A stretch of 64,000 nt of DNA from Merluccius polli (Eukaryota; Chordata; Actinopteri; Gadiformes; Merlucciidae), in assembly GCA_030340625.1 (NCBI GenBank), contig JAOPHQ010001797.1, positions 1-64,000 on the forward strand. The letters are read 5' to 3'. The first letter of the stretch is position 1. Every line of letters begins with the position of its first letter. The notes below the pieces were generated by a model that made no database searches, had not been told where the DNA came from, and saw nothing but the letters and a program-made list of their open reading frames with translations. Below, one piece after another: positions 35,339 through 46,769 of the stretch. The translations under genes were made by a program, and so were the position numbers.

Positions 35339-35344
35339 TTTATT
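35339..35344 (-). terminator. Polyadenylation signal of crystallin gene 1
   Basis: AATAAA on the minus strand, 24 nt after the stop codon. Confidence 0.75.
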
Positions 35345-35367
35345 CGTTAGACCTATTACGGTCCAAG

Positions 35368-36246
35368 CTAACAGGAATCCATGATGCGCCTGAAGGAGTT
35401 GAACCTCATGGAGCCGCTCATGCCCATGTCCCTCATGTTGCGGTACTCTCCGGGCCTCATGTACATCATCCTGCCCCTGTAGTTGGGCTGCTCGTACATC
35501 AGCCAGTGGCCGTCCATCACGTTGCAGGACTGGCACTCGGACATGCGGTAGCGCTCCATCATGTTGTCGCAGTCGTCCATCATCTCGTGCATCTGGCCGC
35601 CGAAGTTCTCCCTCTCGTAGATCCTCATCCTGAACTGTCCCCTGTGCTGAAGGTGTTTAAAAATAAGAGACAGGTGTTAAACAAATGTATGGTCCAACAG
35701 TGGAAAAAACATTATTATCGGTTAACATTAACTAGCTAGCATGTGTAACATAGAATACAGCTATATTAGCTAGCCAGTAATAGCCAATTTGGCTATATAG
35801 CTAGCTAGTTAGCAAATGCAAAAAAAGTCTGACAGAATCTGACACAAAGCTAAAGACGTTAACATATTGGTGGTGGTTACCATGGGGATCATGCGGCAGG
35901 ACCTGATGCAGTCGCTCATGCCCATGCGCTGGTAGTCGGAGTACTCGCCCCTCTTGACAAAGTACTGGTTTCCCATGTAGCTGGAGCGGTCGTAGACCAT
36001 GAAGCAGCCGCTCTCCACCCTGCAGGAGTGGCACTTGCTCAGGTAGGAGGTCATGTCGGGGCAGTCGCTGCTGGTCTCGTAGGACCGGCCCTGGAAGTTC
36101 CTGTCCTCGTAGAAGATGATCTGTCGGAGAATAAACGGACATTGTCAGAACACGCACACGACAGTTTCGTACTACATTGTTTTGGTGGCTAAAAACGTTT
36201 TAGCTTTTGAGTACGTCAAAGTTTCACTCACCTTGGCCATGGTCAT
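35368..36246 (-). CDS. crygm: Gamma-M crystallin, gene 1
   Basis: This is a structural lens protein with four Greek-key motifs in two domains. Exons in transcript order: 36246-36232 (MTMAK), 36120-35881 (N-terminal domain, Greek keys 1-2), 35646-35368 (C-terminal domain, Greek keys 3-4); 177 aa, TAG stop. The second ATG at 36240 is an alternative start. The protein begins with the family signature IIFYEDRNFQGRSYE. It has about 26 methionines and a single tryptophan (HWLMYEQPNY), the composition of fish gamma-M crystallins adapted to dense, high-refractive-index lenses. A TATA box lies about 55 nt upstream and AATAAA follows at 35344-35339. Exon 2, intron 2 and exon 3 are nearly identical to gene 3 in inverted orientation. 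Confidence 0.94.
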
Positions 36247-36297
36247 GATGATGGCGAGCGTATCTCAGATGTGATGCCTCCACATCGACCCTTTAGC

Positions 36298-36306
36298 CTA
36301 TTTATA
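36298..36306 (-). promoter_or_regulatory. TATA box of crystallin gene 1
   Basis: TATAAATAG on the minus strand, about 52 nt before the first ATG. Short TATA-driven promoters are usual for gamma-crystallins. Confidence 0.8.
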
Positions 36307-36883
36307 CATCGCCCTGCCAGGCTATCGCCACGCGCATTGTCCGGGAAACCTTTGAGTCATCAGTCTATTCAGTGCAGCACTATAGGGTGGCATATCGCAT
36401 TGTATTTGTCGATATGCGCCGGTTATCATGCACACACCATGAGTCAACGTTGTGCCGAGTCATCAAATTTGGTCATTGTTTTCAATCACCTCACTCAGGG
36501 TAGAATAATGGTGTCTGTTATGATAATGTTGATAGTACACAGAGGGTAAATGAATCAGGGAGTATCCGCAAACAAATTAACAAAAACCGGATACGCGGAT
36601 GGATGTGTGTTATTTGACTGTTGTGTAGTGTTTGGTGTCACGGACAGAAAACGGTGTAACGCTTCTGGACGTTACCTGGAAGGAGAGGGGAGGTGGTGGT
36701 GTGTTCTCTGCTGCGGTCAGGCTTCCTGTGGACTACATTCAATATACAATGATAACTGTTGATCTCTGCTGTGGGGAGTGAAGGGGAGCGGGGATGGGGG
36801 TGAACGGCTCATGTGGGCCTGGAGGATGATGACTCTGGTTTTTTTTCAAAGCTAGAGAAGGTTCTCAGAGGTGTGGCGGTGGG

Positions 36884-36890
36884 TATAAAT
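36884..36890 (+). promoter_or_regulatory. TATA box of crystallin gene 2
   Basis: TATAAAT 60 nt before the ATG of gene 2. Genes 1 and 2 are divergent, with about 580 nt between their TATA boxes, so they could share upstream lens enhancer sites. Confidence 0.8.
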
Positions 36891-36949
36891 GTCGCCGTGT
36901 CCGACCATCGAACATCATCCAGAGATCTGCCACTACCTGAACCGTCACC

Positions 36950-37870
36950 ATGAGCAGGGTAAGGACAGAGACACCTCACTGTGTGATCAGTCAGATTTCA
37001 GGCTTTGAAAAGTCTTTCATGGCCAACGCTACTCTTGCAATATTTGTGTGTTCGTTGCAAGCTTTCCATACATGAAATGTGTCATTCAATTGGACTCAAC
37101 CCTTAATCCTTAACCCTTACCATGTTGCACGTCTGCTTGTCACAGATCATCTTCTACGAGGACAAGAACTTCCAGGGTCGTTCCTACGACTCTAGCAGCG
37201 ACTGCTCCGAGTTGTCCTCTCACCTGAGCAGGTGCAACTCCTGCAGGGTGGAGAGCGGCTGCTTCATGGTCTACGAGAGCCCCAACTACATGGGCAACCA
37301 GGTGTTCCTGAAGAGGGGCGAGTACCCTGACTTCCAGCGCCTGAGCAGCATGACCGGCATGATGGGCATGTGCAACATGGACACCATCCGCTCCTGCCGT
37401 TTCATCCCCACAGTAAGATGGGACTTCTGGGGTTGGTGGGGTTTAGCTAATTGGTTAGCTAATGGTCATTTTAATGCTAACTCTGGGTTTTGGATGAAGG
37501 GTTCTCCTCCATCGGGGATGAACAAGCTAAAACTAAAACGAGTATTTATGCAGAATTATTAAATGATTCCTCCTTTTACCCCCCACAACAGCACAGGGGA
37601 CAGTTCAGGATGAGGATCTACGAGAGGGAGAACTTCGGCGGCCAGATGCACGAGATGATGGACGACTGCGACAACATGATGGAGCGCTACCGCATGTCCG
37701 AGTGCCAGTCCTGCAACGTGATGGACGGCCACTGGCTGATGTACGAGCAGCCCAACTACAGGGGCAGGATGATGTACATGAGGCCCGGCGAGTACCGCAA
37801 CATGAGGGACATGGGCATGAGCAGCTCCATGAGGTTCAACTCCTTCAGGCGCATCGTGGGCATGTGCTAG
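36950..37870 (+). CDS. crygm: Gamma-M crystallin, gene 2
   Basis: Exons 36950-36958 (MSR), 37146-37412, 37592-37870 give 184 aa. The N-terminal domain (IIFYEDKNFQGRSYDSS, CFMVYESPNYMGNQ) is clearly diverged from genes 1 and 3. Its second Greek key is lengthened by an insert rich in Met and Gly (SSMTGMMGMCNMD). The C-terminal domain is almost identical to genes 1 and 3 at the nucleotide level; only the last few codons (VGMC) and one Ser/Gly change differ. About 25 Met and one Trp. AATAAA follows at 37909. The mosaic pattern points to conversion of exon 3. Confidence 0.94.
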
Positions 37871-37908
37871 AAGACACGATCTCCTCGATCTGACCCATCT
37901 GAAACTCC

Positions 37909-37914
37909 AATAAA
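37909..37914 (+). terminator. Polyadenylation signal of crystallin gene 2
   Basis: AATAAA 39 nt after the stop. Confidence 0.85.
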
Positions 37915-38211
37915 ACGTATTTTGAAGTAACTCTGTTCTCTGTTTCAAGTGGTTGGCGTGAAAATGACACAAAAAAACAGCTTACACAACATGTTTCATC
38001 AATTCATTTGAAAAGTCTTCTTTAAAAGTAACTAACTTACTAAATCTTTGAATCTTTAAATATTAATTGGTTGCATACTAAATACATTCTTTGTACAGGA
38101 AAACAAATCTACCTTCAGTACAAAGCATAGCTATTAGAAAAATAACAGGAAAAACACAAATAAAAAACACTATAAACACAAAAGTGAGGCAGTAGGTTTG
38201 CAATTAAGCCT

Positions 38212-39086
38212 TTAAAGGGGGGGTATTATGCAAAACGGCTTATTCCTGGTCCTTCCACATGTTACCATTGACTTTACTAGCTGAGAAAATGTGAAATCTG
38301 GAAGTCCTTTTTCTGTAGTTTCATTGTACAAAAATCCCGCGATTCTACCGGCCATTTCGGATAGGCCCCAAGTTAGCCACTGTTAGCATAATCCAACCCT
38401 CTCAGGTGAACAACCACGCCCCCCAGGTGAACAGCCACGCCCCCCAGGTGAATAACCACGCCCCCAGGTGAACAACCACGCTCCCCAGGTGAACAACCAC
38501 GCCCATTTACTCCATCTCGGAATGCTCCCTGCGATGTAATTTTGTGGTGACATGCGTAATACATAAGACCTGAATGCAAACAGTTCTCATCTTTATTGTC
38601 ATGCACAGCATTATCCAATGGTATTCATATGCCAAACCACTGGTTATGATTATTAGAGAAAACATGTCATGTATTGAAATACTATAAAATAGTTATTGGC
38701 CATTCGTCTATGCCGTAAACGCCCAAAGTCTCCTCTATATTGGAGTACAGCTCATTACCATACATCCCACTTCTAATGAGGTGGCCAATCAGAGCACAGC
38801 TCATTACCATACATCCCACCTCTAATGAGGCGGCCAATCAGAGCACAGCTCATTACCATACATCCCACCTCTAATGAGGCGGCCAATCAGAGCACAGCTC
38901 ATTACCATACATCCCCACACCCACAAAACAGCCTGTTCTGCAGAGCAGAGAAAATGTGCGGCAGACACACACACTACAGAAGCTTTATTTAGAAGTTTTT
39001 AATATATAAACTTCACTAACTTATTGAGAAGACCCCAGGGAACAGTTTTAAAAAAGCCCAAACCAGTATAATAGGTCCCCTTTAAT
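38212..39086. mobile_element. Non-autonomous transposon with TTTAAAGGGG ends
   Basis: The left end TTTAAAGGGG (followed by TATTATGCAAAA) and the right end CCCCTTTAA (preceded by AGTATAATAGGT) form short inverted termini flanked by TTAA-like sites. The interior holds two tandem arrays: five units of GTGAACAACCACGCCCCCCA at about 38405-38503, and three and a half 50-bp units starting CAGCTCATTACCATACATCC at about 38748-38915. No transposase is present. It lies between crystallin genes 2 and 3. Confidence 0.75.
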
Positions 39087-40560
39087 GGGCTGTTACATTA
39101 TATCCCCCTAATTAACAAGTCATCAACCATACCCCTATAGAACAGGCAGCAATATCATAAAATAACATATGAATAGATAGCCTGGATTGCAATGTATATC
39201 AAAGGCTGTTTATGTATGTATAATATTCAGTAGTTTTTATATGTTTGGGACTTCTCATTTGCAATAGTTAATTTTCACTGTGGTTTATTGAACATGTCAT
39301 TAAAAATAGTTCATATTTCTACAACACCTACATTGAAGTACACCTTAGAGTATAAGGGTTTTCATAATATTATACGTGTACTGTACCCTAATGTGTGGGC
39401 CGACATTATACATTATATATGTGTCTTTGTTGAGGCCTGTTGTATGTCAGTGCTACCTGTAGTAGGCCTGCATTGTCCTCTTGAAAGCAGAGTTTTTGTT
39501 TGTTCGTCCGTGGGTGGTTTAGGGAACGGTGAATATTTATGTAACAGTGTTGTAGGCCTACATGTAAAGCTATTTGAGGATTCAACTGTGACACAGACCT
39601 GTACAGATTAATTTTTTAAGAGTTGCTTTGTTTTGACTTGTTCTGTTTCAAAAGAAACAACATTTAATGAAGAAAGAAATGGACAATAAACCCCTATGTA
39701 AAACTACATTCAATTGGCAGATGTGTCATTCATGTATTGGTGGTGATGCCATTTTCTGATCAACACACCTGTTAATACACACTGCTAAACACAGGTTTGC
39801 CATAATGAAAATACATCAGTTTATGTAACTTGCTAATGGTAAAGTGCATTTTGCCAATGAAACCATAGGAATGCAAGCCACATAAACACCAGCACTGTTC
39901 TCCAGGCATCGTTATCTCTTAACGAGACCTTCAAGGGTTCTTGAAGGAGTGAGTAACCGTTCTGTCATCAAATCACCAAACTTATTCATCAGCTCCTTCA
40001 CAAGGTCGCTGCTTAAGCATGTTGAGGTGAGCCACAGTAGGCCCCTATGCAATTCATTCCCATGTCTGGGGCCTTCTGCAATGCATTTGTAATATATATC
40101 AACAAAGCTGTGTCAAAGTTAGGGGAGCGTATTTAAGACTGAACTGGGACAAAAATGATCCGTCCGCAAATCCGTCCAAATCACCTAAAACGAGGCATTT
40201 CACCCAAGAACAATTAGCAATAATGGCATGGCTTATACAAGCAGAAGGAAAAATACGCCATCAAATGCATGAAAACTGACTCAGATGGCTACGTCTACCG
40301 CATGCAGGGTGCCCCGGTTGGTCAATATGCGTCATATGTAAATATGCGGAAATGTGTCCATACTGTGCATCACCGTACTGCAGGGAGAATCTTCTTGCTC
40401 TCTGCCATTGAAAATACACAATGGCATGGAGCCGCCACACCTGCAAACACAATGGTTGACAACCAGCTGGGAACAGTGGCTACGAGAGGCCCTATCTATA
40501 CGATACTGTCCAGTCAGGGCTTTGAAACAATGGAGATGGAGGGTCTTTGGGGACAGTGCA
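39087..40560. other. Crystallin intergenic spacer
   Basis: AT-rich unique DNA with no gene recognised. The final ~200 nt are presumably the upstream promoter of crystallin gene 3. Confidence 0.5.
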
Positions 40561-40565
40561 CCAGG

Positions 40566-40573
40566 TATAAAAG
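40566..40573 (+). promoter_or_regulatory. TATA box of crystallin gene 3
   Basis: TATAAAAG 88 nt before the ATG. Confidence 0.8.
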
Positions 40574-40660
40574 TAGCCCCAGCACGGTGCATAAGCTGTA
40601 CATACCGGCCAAATATCATCATACATCCATCCATCCTATCCCCAAGGAAACAAACTCAAA

Positions 40661-41521
40661 ATGACCATGGGAAAGGTAAGCTACGGGGCACCACGAGTCA
40701 AATCTGCATAATATGTCATATTGTAAATTAAAATCTAATTTGACGGTCCTTCCTATTTGTTTTCTCCGACAGATCATCTTCTACGAGGACAGGAACTTCC
40801 AGGGCCGGTCCTACGAGACCAGCAGCGACTGCCCCGACATGACCTCCTACCTGAGCAAGTGCCACTCCTGCAGGGTGGAGAGCGGCTGCTTCATGGTCTA
40901 CGACCGCTCCAGCTACATGGGAAACCAGTACTTTGTCAAGAGGGGCGAGTACTCCGACTACCAGCGCATGGGCATGAGCGACTGCATCAGGTCCTGCCGC
41001 ATGATCCCCATGGTAACCACCACCGATATGTTAACGTCTTTTGCTTTGTGTCAGATTCTGTCAGACTTTTTTTGCATTTGCTAACTAGCTAGCTATATAG
41101 CCAAATTGGCTATTACTGGCTAGCTAATATAGCTGTATTCTATGTTACACATGCTAGCTAGTTAATGTTAACCAATAATTATGTTTTTTCCACTGTTGGA
41201 CCATACATTTGTTAACGCCTGTCTCTTATTTGTAACTTTCAGCACAGGGGACAGTTCAGGATGAGGATCTACGAGAGGGAGAACTTCGGCGGCCAGATGC
41301 ACGAGATGATGGACGACTGCGACAACATGATGGAGCGCTACCGCATGTCCGAGTGCCAGTCCTGCAACGTGATGGACGGCCACTGGCTGATGTACGAGCA
41401 GCCCAACTACAGGGGCAGGATGATGTACATGAGGCCCGGAGAGTACCGCAACATGAGGGACATGGGCATGAGCGGCTCCATGAGGTTCAACTCCTTCAGG
41501 CGCATCATGGATTCCTGTTAA
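40661..41521 (+). CDS. crygm: Gamma-M crystallin, gene 3
   Basis: Exons 40661-40675 (MTMGK), 40773-41012, 41243-41521 give 177 aa with a TAA stop. Exons 2 and 3 encode the same protein as gene 1; only residue 4 (Gly versus Ala) differs. Intron 2 is also nearly the same, including the GCTAGCTAGC-rich stretch, with only scattered substitutions. Intron 1, the promoter and the 3'UTR are unrelated to those of gene 1. About 26 Met and one Trp (HWLMYEQPNY). AATAAA lies at 41556. Being identical, the two proteins probably act as extra dosage of one lens protein. Confidence 0.94.
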
Positions 41522-41555
41522 AAAATCACTGTTTTTGTGAATGATGGCTTTTTGA

Positions 41556-41561
41556 AATAAA
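41556..41561 (+). terminator. Polyadenylation signal of crystallin gene 3
   Basis: AATAAA 35 nt after the stop. Confidence 0.85.
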
Positions 41562-41579
41562 GGCTTGTACATGAAAACC

Positions 41580-42960
41580 TAAAGCACAGTTTTGTCATTT
41601 GTTTGATGTGTGGCTTAACGGCAATGACATATTCGGTTTAAATGAACCAGTGTATTTCAAAAGTATTGTAAAGTGTCCATGCCACATAGGTGGTAGCAGA
41701 CTCTACCCCTTATGTCTATATATAGTGTATTGATATACAGTATATATAGTTTCCAATGCAGGCAGATACTGATTTAGCCTAGAATGCTCTTGCTAATTTT
41801 GTATTAAATTGAGATCAGCACTATAAACAGGAAGTGACTATAAAGAAGCTCTCTTGAGAGGAGCCTACATTAGCATTAGCAGCTTGCATACAGACCCTCG
41901 AGTTTGCACTTGGATCGTGAGCTGAGATTCTAGGGCCAAGCAAAAAGCGAAAACCTGTTCCATAATGTTCAGGAGTACTCAAACAAGAAAACAAAGTCCT
42001 CTTCTTCAGCGTCTTAAAGCAGAACTGGCTAAATGAACCAAAGGCTAACTTCTGGGGAGTCTAGACTGCACAAAGGCTCATGTATAGGCCTGTGTATAAT
42101 TACCTACTTGAGTGTTTCTGCTAGTGAACTTTAGTTCCTTATTTTCTGGGAAACATCAAAGATATACATTCTTCATATTTCCCTGCTCACAATGGTTGAC
42201 TAGTGGCTGAACCTGATTGCCTCAAACAAACACCTTTACCTGGTGAGGTACATAATATGTAATCAACTTTGTAGTGATGCTCTCTGTTGTATTTTAGCAA
42301 AATTAGCATGCTAATAAAAAAAACAGTCAGCAGGCTTGGTTATTGAGAACCAACAGGCTACTCATTGATAAATAAAGTGACATTTTTGGATTACACAAAT
42401 TCCACTGTACATGGATGAACGCAAAAACAATTAAAATATGTTACAAGATGCAAGCACTTTTTCAAATTAAACGGAAAATTTAAAAATGCCAAAATTCGAG
42501 AGATTAATCCATTCAAAGTAGATCTATTACAATTGGAAGGATTCAATTCAAACAATGTCCAGTTTTATTTACTGGTTATCGTATTTACTGAATGTCTATC
42601 CTTTTATTAAAAACATGATGTATATGTTCAAGTATTTTAGTATTTTACAGATGAATGCCATTGCTATAAACATGCATTCAACTCTTTAAACATTTGAACA
42701 AGTGTCTGATGAGCATACTGCTTTTATATGTAACAAGTATTGTGAAGGATGCCATTCAAATGTAATGCTAACTAAAAACATTCATTATATTTATTTTATA
42801 ATTGTTTTAATCTATTTATTTTGTCACTGTCTCAATATAAACAGCTATTAATGCAATTGAGAAGAAGAGACATGAAAACACCTGAATTGCTTTGTTGACC
42901 AGACAGGTAATGTTGTTCTGTGGAAAAGGCTGACAAGCCTCATCATCGATTTGAATGACA
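41580..42960. other. Crystallin intergenic spacer
   Basis: AT-rich, with no coding signal, RNA gene or clear repeat recognised. Confidence 0.5.
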
Positions 42961-42983
42961 AAGCGGCAGGTTGTGTCACGGCT

Positions 42984-42990
42984 TATAAAG
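42984..42990 (+). promoter_or_regulatory. TATA box of crystallin gene 4
   Basis: TATAAAG 57 nt before the ATG. Confidence 0.8.
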
Positions 42991-43040
42991 CCAGTGTGAA
43001 CCACATTGCGGTGTCCGTGTAATCACAGCTAACCAACACA

Positions 43041-44091
43041 ATGGGAAAGGTAAGACTGGTTCTCCTGGCATGCATCTGCTGTGCCACTGTGTACCTCCAC
43101 CGATTATTCCACCGCAACAAATAAAAAAAAGCATAAAAAAGAGAGCAATGTCCGAGTTTTTTTCCCCCTCAAAGTTGCTGATGCCGATACCCAAATATAA
43201 GATACAGTCAAACGTATATTTTTTCTTAGATCATCTTCTACGAGGACAGGAACTTCCAGGGCCGTTCCTATGAGTGCAGCGGCGAGTGCTCGGACCTGTT
43301 CTCCCACTTTAGCCGCTGCAACTCCATCAAGGTGGACAATGGTGGCTGGATGCTGTATGAGAGGCCCAGCTACCAGGGCTACCAGTACTTCCTGAGGAAG
43401 GGCGACTATCCCAACTACCAGCGCTGGATGGGTTTCAACGACTGCGTGAGGTCCTGCCGCACGATCCCCATGGTGCGTTGGTTGGCCGGTTGGCTCGAAG
43501 GATGCGTCTTTCTTTGGGAGGTCTTGTTGTTTTCAGAGAGCCTGGTGTTTCCATTGCTAAAAACGATGAGTCTGGTTAAATTGGTTGGTTGCGCGACTGG
43601 AAATGAATGGATTACATCTTTGATAAGTGATTAAGCGATTCATTTTTAGTCATCTAATCAAGTAAAAAATACCAAACCTTTTCTGATTATAGCTTCAAAA
43701 AAGTGCTAGCGCTTGGTTGACTTTGTCAGTTTCACGTCATTATGAAAAGTAAGATGAGACAAATCAACTATAATAATCGTTAGTTGAGATCCGACGCTTT
43801 ACGTACAATCCCGTTTTGCAGACCCAGGGAACCCACAAGATGATGATTTACCAGCGCACCGAGTTCGGCGGCCAGAGCATGGAGCTGAGTGACGACTGCC
43901 CCTCCCTGTACGACCGCTTCCACCTCAACGACGTCTACTCCTGCAACGTGCAGGACGGCCACTGGGTCTTCTACGAACACCCCCAGTACCGCGGGCGCCA
44001 GTACCTGATGCGCCCCGGCCAATACCGCCGGTTCCACGACTGGGGGAGCATGAACGGTCGCGTTGGATCCATCAGACGCCTCATCATGTAG
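43041..44091 (+). CDS. crygm: Gamma-crystallin, gene 4 (tryptophan-containing gamma-M type)
   Basis: Exons 43041-43049 (MGK), 43230-43472, 43822-44091 give 173 aa. The N-terminal domain (IIFYEDRNFQGRSYECS) has GGWMLYERPSYQGYQYF and YQRWMGFNDCVRSCR. The C-terminal domain has GHWVFYEHPQYRGRQYL and FHDWGSMNGRVGSIRRLIM. It retains the four core tryptophans of classical gamma-crystallins and has far fewer methionines than genes 1-3, so it is closer to the ancestral form. AATAAA at 44215. Assignment to gamma-M rather than gamma-S rests on the MGKIIFYEDRNFQGR start and the cluster context. Confidence 0.92.
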
Positions 44092-44214
44092 ATGAGGATG
44101 ATGATGACTTGGGAGGGCTAAGGGGGCAGGATGGTCAGACTCCCTGGATAGAAGTGTCTGCCAAAAATGCCTCAATAAGTGAAAAGTATTTGTTGGATAT
44201 GAATCATTACTGTA

Positions 44215-44220
44215 AATAAA
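44215..44220 (+). terminator. Polyadenylation signal of crystallin gene 4
   Basis: AATAAA about 125 nt after the stop. Confidence 0.8.
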
Positions 44221-44289
44221 TTGATTTGGAAGTACTCCCGGCGTCTTTTTGATGTACATTTTATATCCGACGGTTTTGACATTTTTTAA

Positions 44290-45540
44290 TTTCTTATTGG
44301 TGCTTTGTGCCTGGCTTATAAGAACACACTGACTTTGCCTGATTCACAAGGTTTGAAAGTGAATCACAATATCTCACTGCGGTGCAGCCGGCTGTTGCAG
44401 TGCATAACAAGTGTGCTTATTCAGCGGGTTCCCGGGAACGGGCTTTCAAAGTGTGAAGCGCAACACAAACGATTAGACCGACCCAGGTGAAAGGCCTGGA
44501 ATGTTCCCTGTGGACCACATTGAGTCAGAGGACCTGGTGCAAACATCAGGTCCTGTCACCCAATGTGTTTTCTGGACCAATCAAATGGAGAGGTGAATAC
44601 TAGTGTTTCATTTCATCTCTGCCCACTTGCCAAAAGAAGCCATTTTAACACAGTGACACATGGCTCAAATAGAGATGTTCATTGGTGCCACGGCGTTGAT
44701 TTTAAACCTTTACATACACTTTGTTTTTTAACAGTTTACTACTGCTGGAGGAATTTTGTGCTTGTCTGCCTCTCAAGCCTGATTTGTGTGACTAGTGCCA
44801 CGGTAGTTTATGTTTCTAGTTAATGTCGTCAGCCTAAACTACCCTTGGGACTCATGCATACCTAATCAACGTGTCACAACTTTTTGTGAAAAGTTGTATG
44901 AAGTGTAGTATTAAAGAGTGCTAGTGACCCAAGGTCACTGGTTGCAGTATCACAAAACCAACATTTTGGTATCACAAAACCAAAATCCAAAACCAAAATT
45001 TTGGTTTTGTAATACGAAAAGATTTGATTTTTGACTTGATTTAGATATTTCCCAAATGTACAAAGTTCTTTAGGTTACTCAGTCCTTACTTTGGATGCCT
45101 GAGAAATAGGATGCCATGTGACAATTCATTGTTATTTTAGTCATTATATTGTATATATATATTTTATATATTGTATATATATGTATATACAATATATACT
45201 GTATATATTGTGTATTGGTTGGAGATAAGACACTTTGTGTTTGAATATGGTCAAATCTGGAACCCTGTAATATCTGTATTATTTGTGTAGCCATTTGTAC
45301 TATATAACTATATATAGCTGATGTTTCATGTTTGATTTGAGTGATTAGACTCTAACCAACCGTGGTTGCATCTTGTTGTAAGCACCACTCTTTATACCAA
45401 CAGTCCCATTGTGACCGAAATGCTTCAGCGGACCCATCCTTGAATGCGAATGTCCTTCATCGCTAGATGCTAACGTAGCAGCAATTGTTAAGGCAACGGC
45501 CTGAAAAAACAGACCAGGAGAGAAGTGGTAACTTTACGGG
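44290..45540. other. Convergent crystallin spacer
   Basis: No gene is recognised. It contains a hairpin of CCAAAATTTTGG type near 44985-45005 and TATATA palindromes near 45149-45210. Confidence 0.5.
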
Positions 45541-45553
45541 GCGCCGATACCAT

Positions 45554-45559
45554 TTTATT
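45554..45559 (-). terminator. Polyadenylation signal of crystallin gene 5
   Basis: AATAAA on the minus strand, 50 nt after the stop. Confidence 0.8.
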
Positions 45560-45608
45560 CAGCGTGTGAAAAAAGGCATACAGCAGACATTTGATAAGGA
45601 CGTCCTCT

Positions 45609-46701
45609 TCAGAGGTCCATGAGTCGACGGATGGACCCCACGCGGCCGCTGGCGCCGCCCCAGTCGCCGTACCTCCTGTAGTCGCCGGGCCTCAGGTAGT
45701 ACATCTTGCCGCGGTAGTTGGGCTGCTCGTACATGAGCCAGTGTCCGTCGCTGACGCTGCAGGAGTTCACCTCGGACATGTGGAAGCGGTCCATGACGTT
45801 GGGGCAGTCGTCGCTCAGCTCCATCATCTGGCCGGACATGTCCATGTTGTTGTACAGCCTCATGCGGAAGTTTCCACGGTGCTGCAGGGTGTAGGGAGAG
45901 AGGGGCAAGAGAGAGGTTGACTTCAAAGTGCTGTAGGTCAGATTCCCGAGAGTTGTAAAGAGAGAGCAGAGAAGGATTAACCTGAAGAGACCAAGATTTT
46001 GACTAAACGACTGAAAACACGATATCGTTACATGGCTTTCAAAGAGGGCAAATTTCGACGATGGCCATTGTTTTTTGGAGTTTTAGCATGAAACTAAAGT
46101 AAACTACATAAGCAGACGCAGAATTTGAACACAGATGTTAAAAAGTCAGCCATTTTTTGGCATGTCGTTTACCATGGGGATCATGCGGCAGGACCTGACG
46201 CAGTCGTTCATGCCCATGGAGCGCTGGTAGTCGGAGTAGTCGCCCCTCCTCACGAAGTGCTGGTGGCCCATGTAGTTGGCGCGGTCGTAGATCATGAACA
46301 TGCCGCTCTCCACGCGGATGGACTGGCAGCGGTTGAAGTAGGAGTGCAGGTCGCCGCAGTCGCTCATGCACTCATGGTGGCGGCCACTGAAGTTCCTGTC
46401 CTCGTAGAAGATGATCTGCGGGGGGGGGGGGGGGGGGGGGGGGGGGAGAATAAGCAAACAGAAACAAGATGGTTGGTGAGGAGACGGTGGTGTTGTAGGG
46501 AGGCATGAGGGGAGATGAGAAGCTGGATCCCCAGAATCGTGGGGGTGTCCGAACGAGAGTTTGAATGGAATGGAAATTTGAACGCCATTTTAGCATCTGA
46601 ACCGACCATAACATTCAAAAAAGGTAACCAAAAAACAAGGAACTTCTGCTCGATTCTGTCAGTGCAGCCAGGTAGTAAAGAAACACATATACCTTGCCCA
46701 T
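45609..46701 (-). CDS. crygm: Gamma-M crystallin, gene 5
   Basis: Exons in transcript order: 46701-46693 (MGK), 46415-46173, 45881-45609; 174 aa, TGA stop. The N-terminal domain has IIFYEDRNFSGRHHECMSDC and SGMFMIYDRANYMGHQHF; its first core tryptophan is replaced by Met/Phe. The C-terminal domain starts HRGNFRMRLYNNMDMSGQMM and has GHWLMYEQPNYRGKMYYLRP and RRYGDWGGASGRVGSIRRLM. It is methionine-rich but independent in sequence from genes 1-3, keeping two tryptophans in the C-terminal domain. Intron 1 begins, right after exon 1, with a normal GTATAT donor; the acceptor before exon 2 follows a poly-C tract on the coding strand. Confidence 0.93.
46419..46446. repeat. Poly-G run beside a crystallin acceptor
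   Basis: A run of about 28 G on the plus strand reads as poly-C on the coding strand, directly before the CGCAG acceptor of gene 5 exon 2, where it forms the pyrimidine tract. Confidence 0.85.
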
Positions 46702-46756
46702 GTTTGCGGTGACTCGGTGTCCTGTTGTATATTTCGGTGGAGGGACGGGGGGGTTC

Positions 46757-46764
46757 CTTATATA
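46757..46764 (-). promoter_or_regulatory. TATA box of crystallin gene 5
   Basis: TATATAAG on the minus strand, 56 nt before the ATG. Confidence 0.78.
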
Positions 46765-46769
46765 GCTCG

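Noticed and set aside
35335..35739. His/Val-rich frames opposite crystallin exons (also at 37559-37972, 41168-41572, 45591-45920)
   Set aside because: They are antisense shadows of conserved crystallin exons; codon pattern and splice sites support the crystallin strand.
40269..40664. 131-codon frame upstream of crystallin gene 3
   Set aside because: It overlaps the promoter and TATA box of gene 3 and resembles no known protein.
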